From assembly GCF_900105725.1 (NCBI RefSeq), contig NZ_FNLM01000034.1, positions 124,001 through 188,000 on the forward strand: a DNA stretch of 64,000 nt, read 5' to 3'. Shown here one piece after another: positions 37,048 through 47,447 of the stretch (the stretch's first letter is position 1; each line of letters opens with the position of its first letter). Below the pieces are notes generated by a model. It was not told the origin of the DNA. It made no database searches and saw nothing but the letters and a program-made list of their open reading frames with translations. Source of the DNA: Gordonia westfalica (GTDB lineage: Bacteria; Actinomycetota; Actinomycetes; Mycobacteriales; Mycobacteriaceae). A program made the translations under genes and the position numbers.

Positions 37048-37908
37048 TCACCCGAAGTGCGAGGCGTACCTGCTGTAGGGCACCTGGCCGTTGGGGCTGG
37101 CCTTGATCGCAACGGCCACCGGCGGCGGGATGGGCGCCCAGTAGGCGGGCATCGCAGCGGCGAGTGACGGCTTGACGATGTAGAGCAGCGCGAAGTTCAC
37201 GATCCACAGCGGCGGCGCCATCGACATGCCGACGGTGGTCGTGACGCCGGCCTTGGTGTTCGTCACCAACTGTGCGGCGCCCGACATCTGTTGTGCGACA
37301 AAGCCGAACGGGACCTCGATCGTGTAGGCCGACCGGTAGAGCGCCAGCAGGGTGTCGGTCGCCCCGTTGTCGCGCAGCCACGTGCCGACGTAGCCGCCGG
37401 GGGCGATCAGCGAATTGACCTGTCGCGTGGGCGCACTCGCGTTCGCGGGGCTCTGCAGCATGCCCTGCTCGTTCACGTACAGGCCATAGCTTCCGACGAC
37501 GGAGTCGCCGAACATCGGACGACCGGTGGTGTTGGTCAGGATGATCAGACAGGCGTCGATGATCTTGGCCGCGTCGCGGCTTCCGCCGATACCGCCGCCG
37601 CTCAAGAAGGAGCGGTATTGCTGTTCGGAGAGAGCATCTTTCGGAGACAACCCGATTGCCGCTGCCACACGATCGGCGGCTGCGAGACCCATCGGCTGGT
37701 TGAGTTGCGACGGCTTCGTCAGCTTCGGCGGTGCAAATCGCTCAAAGGCCGGAGCGCCCGAGAACGGGAGGGCGAAACCGGTCTCATTCCCCGGGGCAGC
37801 GGTGGCGCTCGGGGCCACACCCACCGCGAGTGTGAACACCCCGAGAATGGCGAGCAACGTCGAGAGGACCCGTCGCGGTCCGGCGGCCCGTCGATCCGGT
37901 CCCGTCAT
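37048..37908 (-). CDS. Secreted protein of unknown function
   Basis: A 286-residue protein with a clear Sec signal: basic TGPDRRAAGPRRV, hydrophobic LSTLLAILGVFTLAVGVAPSA and a cleavage site TAAPG near residue 38-40. The mature part has one Cys (DACLIIL), a hydrophobic segment VTTTVGMSMAPPLWIVNFALLYIV at about 215-238, and a conserved-looking ending YSRYASHFG. It resembles families of small secreted proteins limited to Gordonia-like genera, but I do not recognise it. ATG 37908 has GAGGTG 6 bases upstream. A strong palindrome separates it from gdhA. Confidence 0.78.
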   Translation of the reverse strand: MTGPDRRAAGPRRVLSTLLAILGVFTLAVGVAPSATAAPGNETGFALPFSGAPAFERFAPPKLTKPSQLNQPMGLAAADRVAAAIGLSPKDALSEQQYRSFLSGGGIGGSRDAAKIIDACLIILTNTTGRPMFGDSVVGSYGLYVNEQGMLQSPANASAPTRQVNSLIAPGGYVGTWLRDNGATDTLLALYRSAYTIEVPFGFVAQQMSGAAQLVTNTKAGVTTTVGMSMAPPLWIVNFALLYIVKPSLAAAMPAYWAPIPPPVAVAIKASPNGQVPYSRYASHFG

Positions 37909-38012
37909 CGATACACCTCGCACAGCCGGCCCCAATCAGTCGAACGGACGATCCGTCGGTGAGCACACTGAAGCGCCGAGGACCGAGCGGTGTCAAGGGG
38001 CCCGGGAAAGCG

Positions 38013-38051
38013 GTATGACGTTGTGCCCGGAATCCGGGCACAACGTCATAC
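38013..38051. terminator. Near-perfect 19-bp palindrome downstream of gdhA
   Basis: GTATGACGTTGTGCCCGGA (38013-38031) is followed after one base by its exact complement (38033-38051). It lies 22-60 bases beyond the gdhA stop, so it is the likely terminator of gdhA transcription. It also precedes the secreted-protein gene by about 105 bases. A symmetrical dimer-binding site is an alternative. Confidence 0.75.
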
Positions 38052-38072
38052 AGATGCAGCGGGTGTAGCGGC

Positions 38073-40122
<2,050 letters not shown>

Positions 40123-40170
40123 GGTGCCGCCATCCGCCGGCCGCGGGTTCGCGCATGAAGCAACGCTGCG

Positions 40171-40656
40171 TCAGAGAAGCTCGATCCGGTGCGCTTTGAC
40201 CGTGATCGTGCACTCTCGACCGTTGGGTAGCCGATATGTGCGGTCGTCGCCGACGTCGGTGCCCAGAACCGCCTGGCCGAGCGGTGAATCGGGTGAGCAG
40301 ACGTCGACGCCCACCACGGTGTACTGCTCCGGCGGGCCGACCAGGAAGGTCGTGACGTCGCCGGGATCGTGATCGAACACCACCGTGACCATCGAGCCGA
40401 CCTGTACCGTGCCGTCCGCAGACGGTTCGGCGTCCGCGGTGGACAGCGCCGCGTACAACTGCGCGATACGCCGGTCGAGCGTTTCGAGCCGGCCCACCGC
40501 GCCGTGGTATGCGTCGTTGTTCTCCAGGTCGCCGGCGGCGCGGTGCTCGAGGACCTCCGCACTGACGACGGCACGTTCACGACAGTCGGCGGCCAACTGG
40601 CTCTCGAGCAGGTCTCGCGTCAGGGGAGCGTTCGGAACATGTGTGGTGGTGGTCAT
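40171..40656 (-). CDS. GreA/GreB-family elongation factor
   Basis: A 161-residue Gre-type factor. The N-terminal coiled-coil carries AAGDLENNDAYHGAVGRLETLDRRIAQLYAALS, equivalent to GDLSENAEYHAA of GreA with its acidic tip residues, and the C-terminal FKBP-like domain has GSMVTVVFDHD, YTVVGVDVCSPDSPLGQAVLG and a final ITVKAHRIELL. GreA rescues backtracked RNA polymerase; this may be a paralogue since the main greA of Mycobacteriales usually lies elsewhere. It sits in a run of small genes of unknown role. Confidence 0.83.
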   Translation of the reverse strand: MTTTTHVPNAPLTRDLLESQLAADCRERAVVSAEVLEHRAAGDLENNDAYHGAVGRLETLDRRIAQLYAALSTADAEPSADGTVQVGSMVTVVFDHDPGDVTTFLVGPPEQYTVVGVDVCSPDSPLGQAVLGTDVGDDRTYRLPNGRECTITVKAHRIELL

Positions 40657-40696
40657 CGCTGACTCCTCTGCTTCGATGACGAGATGTCCACGACGA

Positions 40697-41173
40697 TCAG
40701 GACATCGCGATCAGTGGCTTCGCCCGGAGCCCGAGCGTCGGGTGGCGTGACGCGATCTCCTCGCGGGAGGCGCGGTCCACATCGGTTCGCAGGGTGAGGA
40801 TCCACGGCACCGACTCGGCGGCCTCGCTCACCGATGAACCGACCTCCGCATCCGTGGCCCACGGGTCGAGCTCGAGATCGGCGAGGATCTCGCGAGACAG
40901 GCTCTCCAGTTTTGCCGCGGTCAACCGGCCGGACGAGTCGGCGAACGCGCAACAGACATCCTTGCCCACCGGCACCCCGAAGTCGTCGACATCGTTTTCC
41001 CGATGCCACTGCCGACGCAGGAGCAGGGAATCGGAATCCTCGACGGCAAGCGCATACTTCACCGACTCCGGAAAAGCGCTAAATGCCCGCGAAGAAACCT
41101 GATCGATGAATTCCTCAATTCGCTTCGAAGAACCACACACTCGAATACGACACTCCATCACAACCGCTTTCAC
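40697..41173 (-). CDS. Hypothetical protein
   Basis: A 158-residue cytosolic protein, not recognised. It starts VKAVVMECRIRVCGSSKRIEEFIDQVSSRAF; the pattern hints at a small alpha-beta fold. The C-terminal part has ESVPWILTLRTDVDRASREEIASRHPTLGLRA. The third in-frame GTG (41173) was chosen because GGAAG stands 7 bases upstream; GTG 41179 and ATG 41158 are alternatives. It is the first gene of the minus-strand group leading to the Gre factor. Confidence 0.6.
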   Translation of the reverse strand: MKAVVMECRIRVCGSSKRIEEFIDQVSSRAFSAFPESVKYALAVEDSDSLLLRRQWHRENDVDDFGVPVGKDVCCAFADSSGRLTAAKLESLSREILADLELDPWATDAEVGSSVSEAAESVPWILTLRTDVDRASREEIASRHPTLGLRAKPLIAMS

Positions 41174-41304
41174 GGCCACTCTTCCTTTCGCTGAAACCGG
41201 CCCTACGGACCGGTGCCACGGACTCTAGCCGAAAAAAAATTAAAAGCCAGTCAGCGGCTGACTTGGTCGGGGTAGGGCGTGAAATGTCCTGTTTTCAGTG
41301 GATT

Positions 41305-41420
41305 CGACGACCTTCTCCGCTCCTGGGGCGACGGTTTTGGCGACTTTCTCTGCTCCTGGGGCGACGGTTTCGACGACTTTCTCCGCTCCTGGGGCGACGG
41401 TTTCGACGACTTTCTCCGCC
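41305..41420. repeat. 33-base tandem repeat, about 3.5 copies
   Basis: Units start at 41305, 41338, 41371 and 41404 (partial), consensus CGACGACTTTCTCCGCTCCTGGGGCGACGGTTT, read here in two parts because of length: CGACGACTTTCTCCGC then TCCTGGGGCGACGGTTT. The last unit runs straight into a dispersed palindromic repeat at 41421. The unit is a multiple of three; the minus strand would read the 11-residue repeat GAEKVVETVAP, but no convincing gene start serves it. The 377-base gap 41174-41550 holds this, the dispersed repeat and a leader hairpin. Confidence 0.85.
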
Positions 41421-41460
41421 CCCTGAGGTGCGAGGAGCGTTAGCGACGAGCCTCGAAGGG
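41421..41460. repeat. Dispersed palindromic repeat (copy)
   Basis: CCCTGAGGTGCGAGGAGCG...GAGCCTCGAAGGG, almost identical to 1231-1270. It directly follows the 33-base tandem repeat and is followed by a T-rich run (41474-41486, CTTTTTTCTTTTC), so as RNA on the plus strand it would look like a hairpin plus T-tract. Confidence 0.8.
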
Positions 41461-41502
41461 CCGGCGACTGGACTTTTTTCTTTTCTGGGCTATGGTCACG
41501 GA

Positions 41503-41531
41503 GGTGAGTGGGTCCAAAGCCCACTTCACCA
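41503..41531 (+). promoter_or_regulatory. 5' leader hairpin before the small basic protein gene
   Basis: GGTGAGTGGG and CCCACTTCACC can pair (10 bp with one bulged T) around a TCCAAAG loop, ending 20 bases before ATG 41551. It leaves the GAGGA ribosome site free. It may stabilise the mRNA or regulate translation. Confidence 0.4.
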
Positions 41532-41550
41532 TTCATGTCAGCGAGGAATC

Positions 41551-41667
41551 ATGGCAGAGAAGAATTCAAGTTCAAAAAAGCGTCGCCAAGAATTGAAGTT
41601 GCGGCGCGAGAAAAAGCGTGCGAGCGAGGACACCTCGATCATCCGGAAACGGAAGAATGTGGGATGA
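41551..41667 (+). CDS. Small basic protein (38 residues)
   Basis: MAEKNSSSKKRRQELKLRRE... is a highly basic 38-residue peptide, about half Lys/Arg, with no hydrophobic core. The case for a real gene is a well-placed GCGAGGAATC before the ATG, a leader hairpin, codon use fitting the strand, and an 11-base overlap with the next gene. Such peptides often bind RNA or DNA; function is unknown. An in-frame extension to 41263 through the tandem repeat is open but is unlikely to be translated. Confidence 0.6.
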   Translation: MAEKNSSSKKRRQELKLRREKKRASEDTSIIRKRKNVG

Positions 41668-42112
41668 CGTGGAGCAGCGCACGCATCTCGCAGAGGTCCT
41701 CACGAGTCTCCACGACCGTCTCTCGACCCTGGCCGCCGTCGAGCGACCGCAGTCCGAGCTCCTACGGGGGTTCCGGGCGGGTATGACGTTTGCCCGCGTA
41801 TGCGTACTCGACGTGATCACCACCGAGTCGCTTCGCCCCGACGCCTTCGTCGGTGCAGCTGTGCTCTCAGGGGGTCTGCGCCGGGATTTCGACATCATCC
41901 AGGGTCTGGTGGACCGTATCGAGCAAGAGGGGAGGTGGGCTGCCGACGCCGATGACAGCGAGTTCCGGGTCGGCTACCACGCCGCGCTCGGGATCGCTCG
42001 CCACCATCTGGACGTGGCTCGTCGAACGCTCGACATCCGGGAGGCGCCGGCCGGGATGCACCGCCCGGTCCGCAGCCGGTCCCGGAGAGCTGCGGCCGTC
42101 GCCGGCGGCTGA
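41657..42112 (+). CDS. Hypothetical protein, partner of the small basic protein
   Basis: A 151-residue helical, soluble protein: MWDDVEQRTHLAEVLTSLHDRLSTLAAVERPQ, then GMTFARVCVLDVITTE and WAADADDSEFRVGYHAALGIARHHLDVARRTLDI. Not recognised. Its ATG lies inside the 3' end of the small basic gene (overlap 41657-41667), so translation is coupled. The last 20 residues are basic. The two genes together may form a small complex of one basic and one acidic-neutral partner; a toxin-antitoxin or nucleoid role is speculative. Confidence 0.65.
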   Translation: MWDDVEQRTHLAEVLTSLHDRLSTLAAVERPQSELLRGFRAGMTFARVCVLDVITTESLRPDAFVGAAVLSGGLRRDFDIIQGLVDRIEQEGRWAADADDSEFRVGYHAALGIARHHLDVARRTLDIREAPAGMHRPVRSRSRRAAAVAGG

Positions 42113-42171
42113 TGGCCTACGCGCGGGACGGGCGATGCGTCCGTCCCGCGTGCAGGGACTTCACAATTCGA

Positions 42172-43170
42172 TCAGCGCTCGACGCCGAGCCCCTTCGCCA
42201 GCGTCGGCCACGCACGATGGAAGTCTTGATTCCAGTAGCCCCATGAGTGCAGGCCCGACCGGAAGTCGTAGGTGGCTTTCACCCCGGCGGTGTCGGCGCG
42301 GCGCTTGAAACTCTGTGTGCACTGGAGAACGATGCCTTCGAGAACGCCGCCGACGGGTGAGGCGAGTCCGGCGATTCCGAGCGACGGGTCGGGTAGGCCG
42401 TTGCCGACGGCGACGTAGATCGGCTTGCCTCTGAGTGCTGCGACATGGGCGGCCGGATTGTGGTCATCCCATCTCGAATGGCCCAACGGACCCCACATGT
42501 TGTCGGGATTGCCGCCGCGGGTGCTCACCGACGCCGCGGTGGCCTGGCGGAACTCGGTCGAACCCTGATCGAGGCAGCCGCTGAACGCGGCGACGCCGCG
42601 GTAGAGGTCGGGATGGCGCACGGCGATCGACATCGCGCCCAGGGCGCCCATCGACAATCCGCCGATCACGTTGCGGCCGTTGCCCATGAAGCGCTTGTCG
42701 ATCAGTGGGGGGAGTTCCTTGGTCAGGAACGTTTCCCACTTGTTCCGTCCGAGAACGGGATCGGTCCTCTGCCAGTCCGTGTAGTACGCGGCCATTCCGC
42801 CGATGGGCATCACGACATTGACCGGTTTGTCCGCCATGAACTTCACGATGTCGGTCTGGAACGTCCAGCCGCTCTGCGTGTAATTGGTGTAGATGCCGCC
42901 GTCGATCCCGTCGAGCAGGTACAGCGTGGGGCGTGGTTTCGAGCGATCGTGTGGGAGCAGCACGCTGACCCGGACGGGTCGCTCCATGGCGGGTGAGTAG
43001 ACGGTCACCGTTGCACGCGTCGGGGTCGTCGGCGAGACAGAGAGGACGCGCGCGACCTCGCGAGCAGGCGTATCGGTCGGTGCCGCTGCGACCGGCCCCC
43101 CGCAGAGACTTCCGGTCAAGGCGGTGACACCCGCGCATGCGAGCACGACGGCTCTCTGCCAGATCGACAC
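42172..43170 (-). CDS. Secreted mycolyltransferase/esterase (antigen 85-like)
   Basis: A 332-residue alpha/beta hydrolase of the esterase D/antigen 85 family. A Sec signal (AVVLACAGVTALTGSLCGGPVAAAP) comes first. Catalytic features: VIGGLSMGALGAM (nucleophile Ser173) and GLHSWGYWNQDFHRAWP (His308), the latter matching HSWxYWxxxL of mycolyltransferases; FLTKELPPLIDKRF and YLLDGIDG are also typical. Family members transfer mycolic acids to trehalose and arabinogalactan in the cell envelope, which supports a mycolate-containing host. GTG 43170 has AAGGGGGAGAA just upstream. It diverges from the dehydrogenase gene. Confidence 0.9.
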   Translation of the reverse strand: MSIWQRAVVLACAGVTALTGSLCGGPVAAAPTDTPAREVARVLSVSPTTPTRATVTVYSPAMERPVRVSVLLPHDRSKPRPTLYLLDGIDGGIYTNYTQSGWTFQTDIVKFMADKPVNVVMPIGGMAAYYTDWQRTDPVLGRNKWETFLTKELPPLIDKRFMGNGRNVIGGLSMGALGAMSIAVRHPDLYRGVAAFSGCLDQGSTEFRQATAASVSTRGGNPDNMWGPLGHSRWDDHNPAAHVAALRGKPIYVAVGNGLPDPSLGIAGLASPVGGVLEGIVLQCTQSFKRRADTAGVKATYDFRSGLHSWGYWNQDFHRAWPTLAKGLGVER

Positions 43171-43469
43171 TTCTCCCCCTTGGGATCTTCCGACGGTGCG
43201 CCCCCACGCTCCGCGTCGGAGATGACTCGGTCGATGATGCCGTAGACGCGGCCGCACCGCTGACGTATTGGACCAGCCTCCGGGTGTCTGCGAACCACGG
43301 CTCGCCCGATTCCGTCCGAGCATACGAGTTCGCTCGTCAGGAGCGGGCCACGGCGCTCGTGTTTGCACACCCATGGCGCGGGTACCCGACAGACACTCGG
43401 CCTGTGCCCCTCAGTCGGGCTCATCAACGCAGCCGATCAGAACCACCGACATCGGAAGGACGGTTCTCT

Positions 43470-44846
43470 GTGAGTACCTACGTCACCGCGAATCCCACCA
43501 CCGGCATCACCGAACAGCAGTTCGCAGCTCTCGCCGACGACGAGATCGGCGGGATCGCCGAACGTTCGCTGGCGGCGTTCGAGAGCTGGCGGCGCACCGA
43601 TGCCGCGGAGCGCGCGAACATCCTGTCCCGCACGGCGGATCTGTACGAGAAGCGAGCAGACGAATTGGCGTCGGTGATCACGACCGAGATGGGTAAGCCG
43701 GCCAAGGAGGCGGCCGGCGAGGTCCAGCTCGCCGCCGACATCTACCGCTGGTACGCCGAGCACGGTCCGGATCTGCTGGTCAGCGAGGAGCTTGACGCTC
43801 AAGGTGCGAAGTCCTCGATCGTGCAGACCGCCCCGATCGGACCGCTCGTCGGCGTGATGCCGTGGAACTACCCGTACTACCAGGTGGCGCGTTTCGCGGC
43901 GCCCAATCTGCTCGCCGGCAACACGATCATCCTGAAGCACGCGTCGATCTGTGCCGCGTCCTCGGCGCTCATGGCCGAGATCCTGCATGACGCCGGGGTG
44001 CCGCAGGATGCCTACGCCAATGTGTATGCGAGCAGCGGCCAGGTGGCCGAACTGTTGCAGAACCCGGCGATCCGTGGCGTGTCGTTGACCGGCAGTGAGG
44101 CGGCCGGCGCAGCTGTGGCCAAGGTCGCCGCCGAGAACCTCAAGAAATCGGTCCTGGAGTTGGGCGGTTCGGACCCGTTCATCCTGCTCGACTCCGCGGA
44201 CATGGACCGCACCACCACGATCGCCGCCCGGGCACGACTCTCCAACGCCGGGCAGGCCTGCAACTCGCCGAAGCGCTTCATCGTCCTCGACGAGCTCTAC
44301 GACGACTTCGTGAGCCGGTTGGTCGAGAAGTTCGAGGCAACGGCGGTGGGGGACCCGGCCGAGTCGTCCACCCGGATGGGCCCGCTGTCGTCGCTCTCGG
44401 CGCGGGACACCGTCGCCGACCAGGTCAAGACCGCCGTCGACCAGGGCGCCACACTGCGGACCGGCGGTTCACCGATCGACCGTGACGGCGCGTTCTTCCA
44501 GCCGACCGTGCTGACCGACATCACCCCGGATATGGACGCCTACTCCGAGGAGATCTTCGGTCCGGTGGCCATGGTCTACAAGGTGAACTCGGCCGACGAG
44601 GCGGTCGAGTTGGCGAACGATGTGCAGTTCGGCCTCAGCGGATCGGTGTGGAGCACCGACATCGCCGATGCCGAACGGGTCGCCGATCGGCTCGAGGTGG
44701 GTATGGCCTACGTCAACGAACACGGCACCACCTTGCCGGGCCTGCCGTTCGGCGGCGTCAAGCGCTCCGGCTACGGGCGTGAGCTCGGCCGCTGGGGGAT
44801 GGGCGAGTTCGTCAACACCAAGCTGCGACGCACGGCGGCCGAGTAG
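43470..44846 (+). CDS. Succinate-semialdehyde dehydrogenase-type aldehyde dehydrogenase
   Basis: A 458-residue ALDH. It has PIGPLVGVMPWNYPYYQVARFAAPNLLAGNTIILKHA (cofactor region, MPWNYP of the GabD1/YneI subgroup), GVSLTGSEAAGAAVA, the catalytic Glu in LELGGSDPFI, the catalytic Cys in LSNAGQACNSPKRFIV, and a final GLPFGGVKRSGYGRELG. It oxidises succinate semialdehyde or a related short aldehyde with NAD(P)+. GTG 43470 follows AAGGA by 10 bases. The 299-base region to the divergent esterase gene contains no other gene. Confidence 0.92.
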   Translation: MSTYVTANPTTGITEQQFAALADDEIGGIAERSLAAFESWRRTDAAERANILSRTADLYEKRADELASVITTEMGKPAKEAAGEVQLAADIYRWYAEHGPDLLVSEELDAQGAKSSIVQTAPIGPLVGVMPWNYPYYQVARFAAPNLLAGNTIILKHASICAASSALMAEILHDAGVPQDAYANVYASSGQVAELLQNPAIRGVSLTGSEAAGAAVAKVAAENLKKSVLELGGSDPFILLDSADMDRTTTIAARARLSNAGQACNSPKRFIVLDELYDDFVSRLVEKFEATAVGDPAESSTRMGPLSSLSARDTVADQVKTAVDQGATLRTGGSPIDRDGAFFQPTVLTDITPDMDAYSEEIFGPVAMVYKVNSADEAVELANDVQFGLSGSVWSTDIADAERVADRLEVGMAYVNEHGTTLPGLPFGGVKRSGYGRELGRWGMGEFVNTKLRRTAAE

Positions 44847-44867
44847 TACCGGCGATCGACCGCGGGT

Positions 44868-45350
44868 TCAGCTCGACCGGCGGGTGACCCTCACCTCGAC
44901 ATCGTCGGGGCCGAGGGTCTCCTGCGCGTCGGTCACCACACCGACCCGGACCGGGTTCCGGGACGCGTCGGTGACGGTGAGGGGTGGGCCGTCGGGCTGC
45001 AGGTGTTCGTTGCCCCACTGCATCAGCGACATCACGACCGGGAACAGGTCACGGCCCATGTCGGTGAGCAGGTACTCGTAGCGGACCCGCTGGCCGGGCT
45101 CCTGATAGGGGACCTTGGTGAAGACGCCCGCCTCCGTCAGCTCCTTCAGCCGGGCAGACGCAACTGCGTCGGTGATGCCCACACGGCGGGCGAACTGGTC
45201 GAACCGGGTGGCGCCGTAGAAGGCCTCACGCAGGATGAGGATCGCCGATCGCGTGCCGACGATGTCGACGGCTTTGGCGATCGAACACTGTGTCGCCTCC
45301 CACCGGTCACGTTCCGCGAGCGGTCCCACCAGCTTCATCATGTGACCCAT
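44868..45350 (-). CDS. HxlR-family winged-helix regulator
   Basis: A 160-residue regulator. The HxlR domain is plain: CSIAKAVDIVGTRSAILILREAFYGATRFDQFARRVGITDAVASARLKELTEAGVFTKVPYQEPGQRVRYEYLLTDMGRDLFPVVMSLMQWG. A ~40-residue tail follows. Start ATG 45350 (MGHMMKLV) is likely; ATG 45341 and 45338 are alternatives. It diverges from the thiolase gene, and a perfect inverted repeat between the genes is the probable operator, so it should repress the thiolase and itself. Confidence 0.9.
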   Translation of the reverse strand: MGHMMKLVGPLAERDRWEATQCSIAKAVDIVGTRSAILILREAFYGATRFDQFARRVGITDAVASARLKELTEAGVFTKVPYQEPGQRVRYEYLLTDMGRDLFPVVMSLMQWGNEHLQPDGPPLTVTDASRNPVRVGVVTDAQETLGPDDVEVRVTRRSS

Positions 45351-45362
45351 CCTACCCTGGCT

Positions 45363-45401
45363 TGACAAGACCATAGTCAGAGCGTAGACCTCTGACTATG
45401 G
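45363..45401. promoter_or_regulatory. HxlR operator and thiolase promoter
   Basis: CCATAGTCAGA (45371-45381) and its exact complement TCTGACTATGG (45391-45401) are 9 bases apart. On the plus strand TTGACA (45363-45368) fits a -35 box with TAGACC (45385-45390) as a weak -10, 16 bases on, so the palindrome covers the core promoter of the thiolase. It begins 20 bases from the HxlR start. Confidence 0.75.
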
Positions 45402-45465
45402 CAGACAAAAGTCAGCCACATACGGATCGTCGGTCGACGGTCCACCCACTGATGGAGGGTCAGGC

Positions 45466-46638
45466 ATGGCAACTGCAGTCATCGTGGACGCGGTACGCAC
45501 ACCGATCGGCAAGGGGAAGCCGTCGGGCGGCTTGCATGAGGTCCACCCCGTCGACCTTCTCGCGCACAGCCTGCGAGCAATCGTCGACCGCACGGGGCTC
45601 GATCCGGCCGAGATCGACGACGTGATCACCGGAGTCGTCAGCCAGGTGGGCGAACAGAGCTTCAACATCGCTCGTCGTGCATTGCTGGCCGCCGGTTACC
45701 CGGAGTCGGTGCCCGGGGTGTCGATCGACCGCCAGTGCGGCAGCGGTCAACAGGCGATCGCGTTCGCCGCCCAGGGGGTGATCGCCGGGACCTACGACGT
45801 GGTCGTCGCCGCGGGAGTCGAATCGATGTCCCGGGTGCCGATGGGCTCGGCCGCGGTCGGCGCGTCGGACCTGAACGGCGTCGCGTTCGACGAGCGCTAT
45901 CCCGACGGACTGGTCGGGCAGGGAATCTCGGCCGAACTCATCGCCGCGCGATGGGACATCTCGCGCCGGGAGATCGATGAATTCTCCTTGCGTTCACACG
46001 AATTGGCGGCGCGGGCGACGAAGAACGGGCTGTTCGACAACGAGCTCGCGCCCCTCGCCGGTCTGACCGCCGACGAGGGGATCCGCCTGGGCGGCACCCT
46101 CGAGAGCCTGGCCGGCCTGCGCCCCGCGTACCACGACGAGGCGATCGCCCGGCGATTCCCGGAGATCGACTGGCGGATCACCGCGGCCAGTGCCAGCCAG
46201 ATCAGCGACGGCTCGGCGGCCGTCCTCGTCATGAGCGAGGAGAAGGCGGCCGAGCTCGGATTGCGCCCTCGTGCACGGGTTCACACCATCGCGGTAGCCG
46301 GCGACGATCCGTTGCTGATGCTCACCGCGATCATCCCGGCAACCCGAAAAGTGCTCGCGCGCAGTGGACTCGACCTCGCCGACATCGACCTGTTCGAGGT
46401 CAACGAGGCCTTTGCCCCGGTCGTGCTGGCCTGGGCGCGGGAACTCGGCGTCGATCTCGACAAGGTGAACGTCAACGGCGGCGCGATCGCACTCGGTCAT
46501 CCGCTGGGTGCCAGCGGCGCCCGTCTCGCGACCACCGGACTGAACGCGCTGGAGCAGCGGGGTGGGCGTTTCCTCCTGCAAACCATGTGTGAGGCAGGCG
46601 GTCTCGCCAACGCGACGATCTACGAGCGCCTCGACTGA
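45466..46638 (+). CDS. Acetyl-CoA C-acyltransferase (thiolase)
   Basis: A 390-residue thiolase. The nucleophile Cys91 is in [10 protein letters not shown], His345 in [13 protein letters not shown], and the second catalytic Cys375 in [18 protein letters not shown] is also present. It catalyses the thiolytic or Claisen step of beta-oxidation or of a related pathway. Its promoter holds the HxlR operator. The MBL-fold gene is convergent, and the upstream semialdehyde dehydrogenase, thiolase and MBL hydrolase may belong to one catabolic route (inference). Confidence 0.94.
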   Translation: MATAVIVDAVRTPIGKGKPSGGLHEVHPVDLLAHSLRAIVDRTGLDPAEIDDVITGVVSQVGEQSFNIARRALLAAGYPESVPGVSIDRQCGSGQQAIAFAAQGVIAGTYDVVVAAGVESMSRVPMGSAAVGASDLNGVAFDERYPDGLVGQGISAELIAARWDISRREIDEFSLRSHELAARATKNGLFDNELAPLAGLTADEGIRLGGTLESLAGLRPAYHDEAIARRFPEIDWRITAASASQISDGSAAVLVMSEEKAAELGLRPRARVHTIAVAGDDPLLMLTAIIPATRKVLARSGLDLADIDLFEVNEAFAPVVLAWARELGVDLDKVNVNGGAIALGHPLGASGARLATTGLNALEQRGGRFLLQTMCEAGGLANATIYERLD

Positions 46639-46660
46639 TCCGAGGAGCCGCCGGTCGGTG

Positions 46661-47407
46661 TCAACCGTCGGTGTGGCGTGCGCGCTCCACGGCCGCCGCC
46701 ACACCGTGGTGCCACGGGACGCCGTGCCCGGGTAGGACGGACTTCGCGCCGGTCGCGGCGAGAGCGTCCAGCGAGGCCCGATTCCGCTCGAGGTCGGCGG
46801 TGGCCGACCCGGCGATCATCCGGGGGCCGTATGCGGCCGTGTAGGGGTCGAGGGTGACCAGCGCGTCACCGGAGATGACGGCATCGCGGTCCGGGTAGTA
46901 CAGCGAGACATGACCGAAGGTGTGGCCGTGCGTGGGCACCACCTCGGCCTCTCCCGGAAGAACGGCGTCGTCGTCGAAGACTGACACCTTGGAGGTGTTG
47001 ATTCCCCGGACGGTGAGCGCTCCGGCAAAGGCCATGCGGCTCAGCAATTTCCACGACGGCGGATTGCGCAGGGGGACTCCGCCGCGCGTGGTGTTCTCGT
47101 GCGCATATCGGTAGGGGTGGGCGGCGAGCCAGGCATCGTCGCGATGTACGTGCACCGGGATACGCCACTGCTTGGCCAGGCGTCGTGCGGTGCCCACATG
47201 ATCGAAATGCCCGTGGGTGATGATCAGTGCGGACACCGCATCGACGTCGCGGCCCAGATGGTGGATCGCCTCGACCAGCGGTCCGTAGGAGCGGGGCAGT
47301 CCGGCGTCGACGATCACCAGCCGGTCGTCGACCTCGACGAGGTACTGGTTGGTGTACGCGTGTTCGAGGCGATGGATTCCGGGTGCGACGTCGCGTTGGA
47401 ATACCAT
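46661..47407 (-). CDS. MBL-fold metallo-hydrolase
   Basis: A 248-residue metallo-beta-lactamase-fold enzyme. Metal ligands: ALIITHGHFDHVGTARRL (HxHxDH), PTHGHTFGHVSLYY, VISGDALVTLDP and PGHGVPWHH. ATG 47407 begins MVFQRDVAPGIHRLEH. Broad-family hydrolases of this length act on thioesters, lactones or phosphodiesters; nothing narrows it here. It is convergent with the thiolase gene (22 bases between stops) and follows the SDR gene by 40 bases on the same strand. Confidence 0.9.
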   Translation of the reverse strand: MVFQRDVAPGIHRLEHAYTNQYLVEVDDRLVIVDAGLPRSYGPLVEAIHHLGRDVDAVSALIITHGHFDHVGTARRLAKQWRIPVHVHRDDAWLAAHPYRYAHENTTRGGVPLRNPPSWKLLSRMAFAGALTVRGINTSKVSVFDDDAVLPGEAEVVPTHGHTFGHVSLYYPDRDAVISGDALVTLDPYTAAYGPRMIAGSATADLERNRASLDALAATGAKSVLPGHGVPWHHGVAAAVERARHTDG

Positions 47408-47447
47408 GCCTCAGCGTAACCCCGGGGAGCTGTGCGCAAACCCGGGT

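Noticed and set aside
38013-38051. Replication or attachment site reading of the 19-bp palindrome
   Set aside because: There is no integrase, duplicated flank or replication gene; its position just after gdhA fits a terminator better.
41305-41420. CRISPR-like array
   Set aside because: Units are contiguous 33-mers without unique spacers and no cas genes are nearby.
41240-41536. 98-codon minus-strand ORF reading GAEKVVETVAP repeats
   Set aside because: It has no ribosome site, includes translation of the palindromic repeat and of the leader of the opposite gene, and has no recognisable domain; kept only as a repeat finding.
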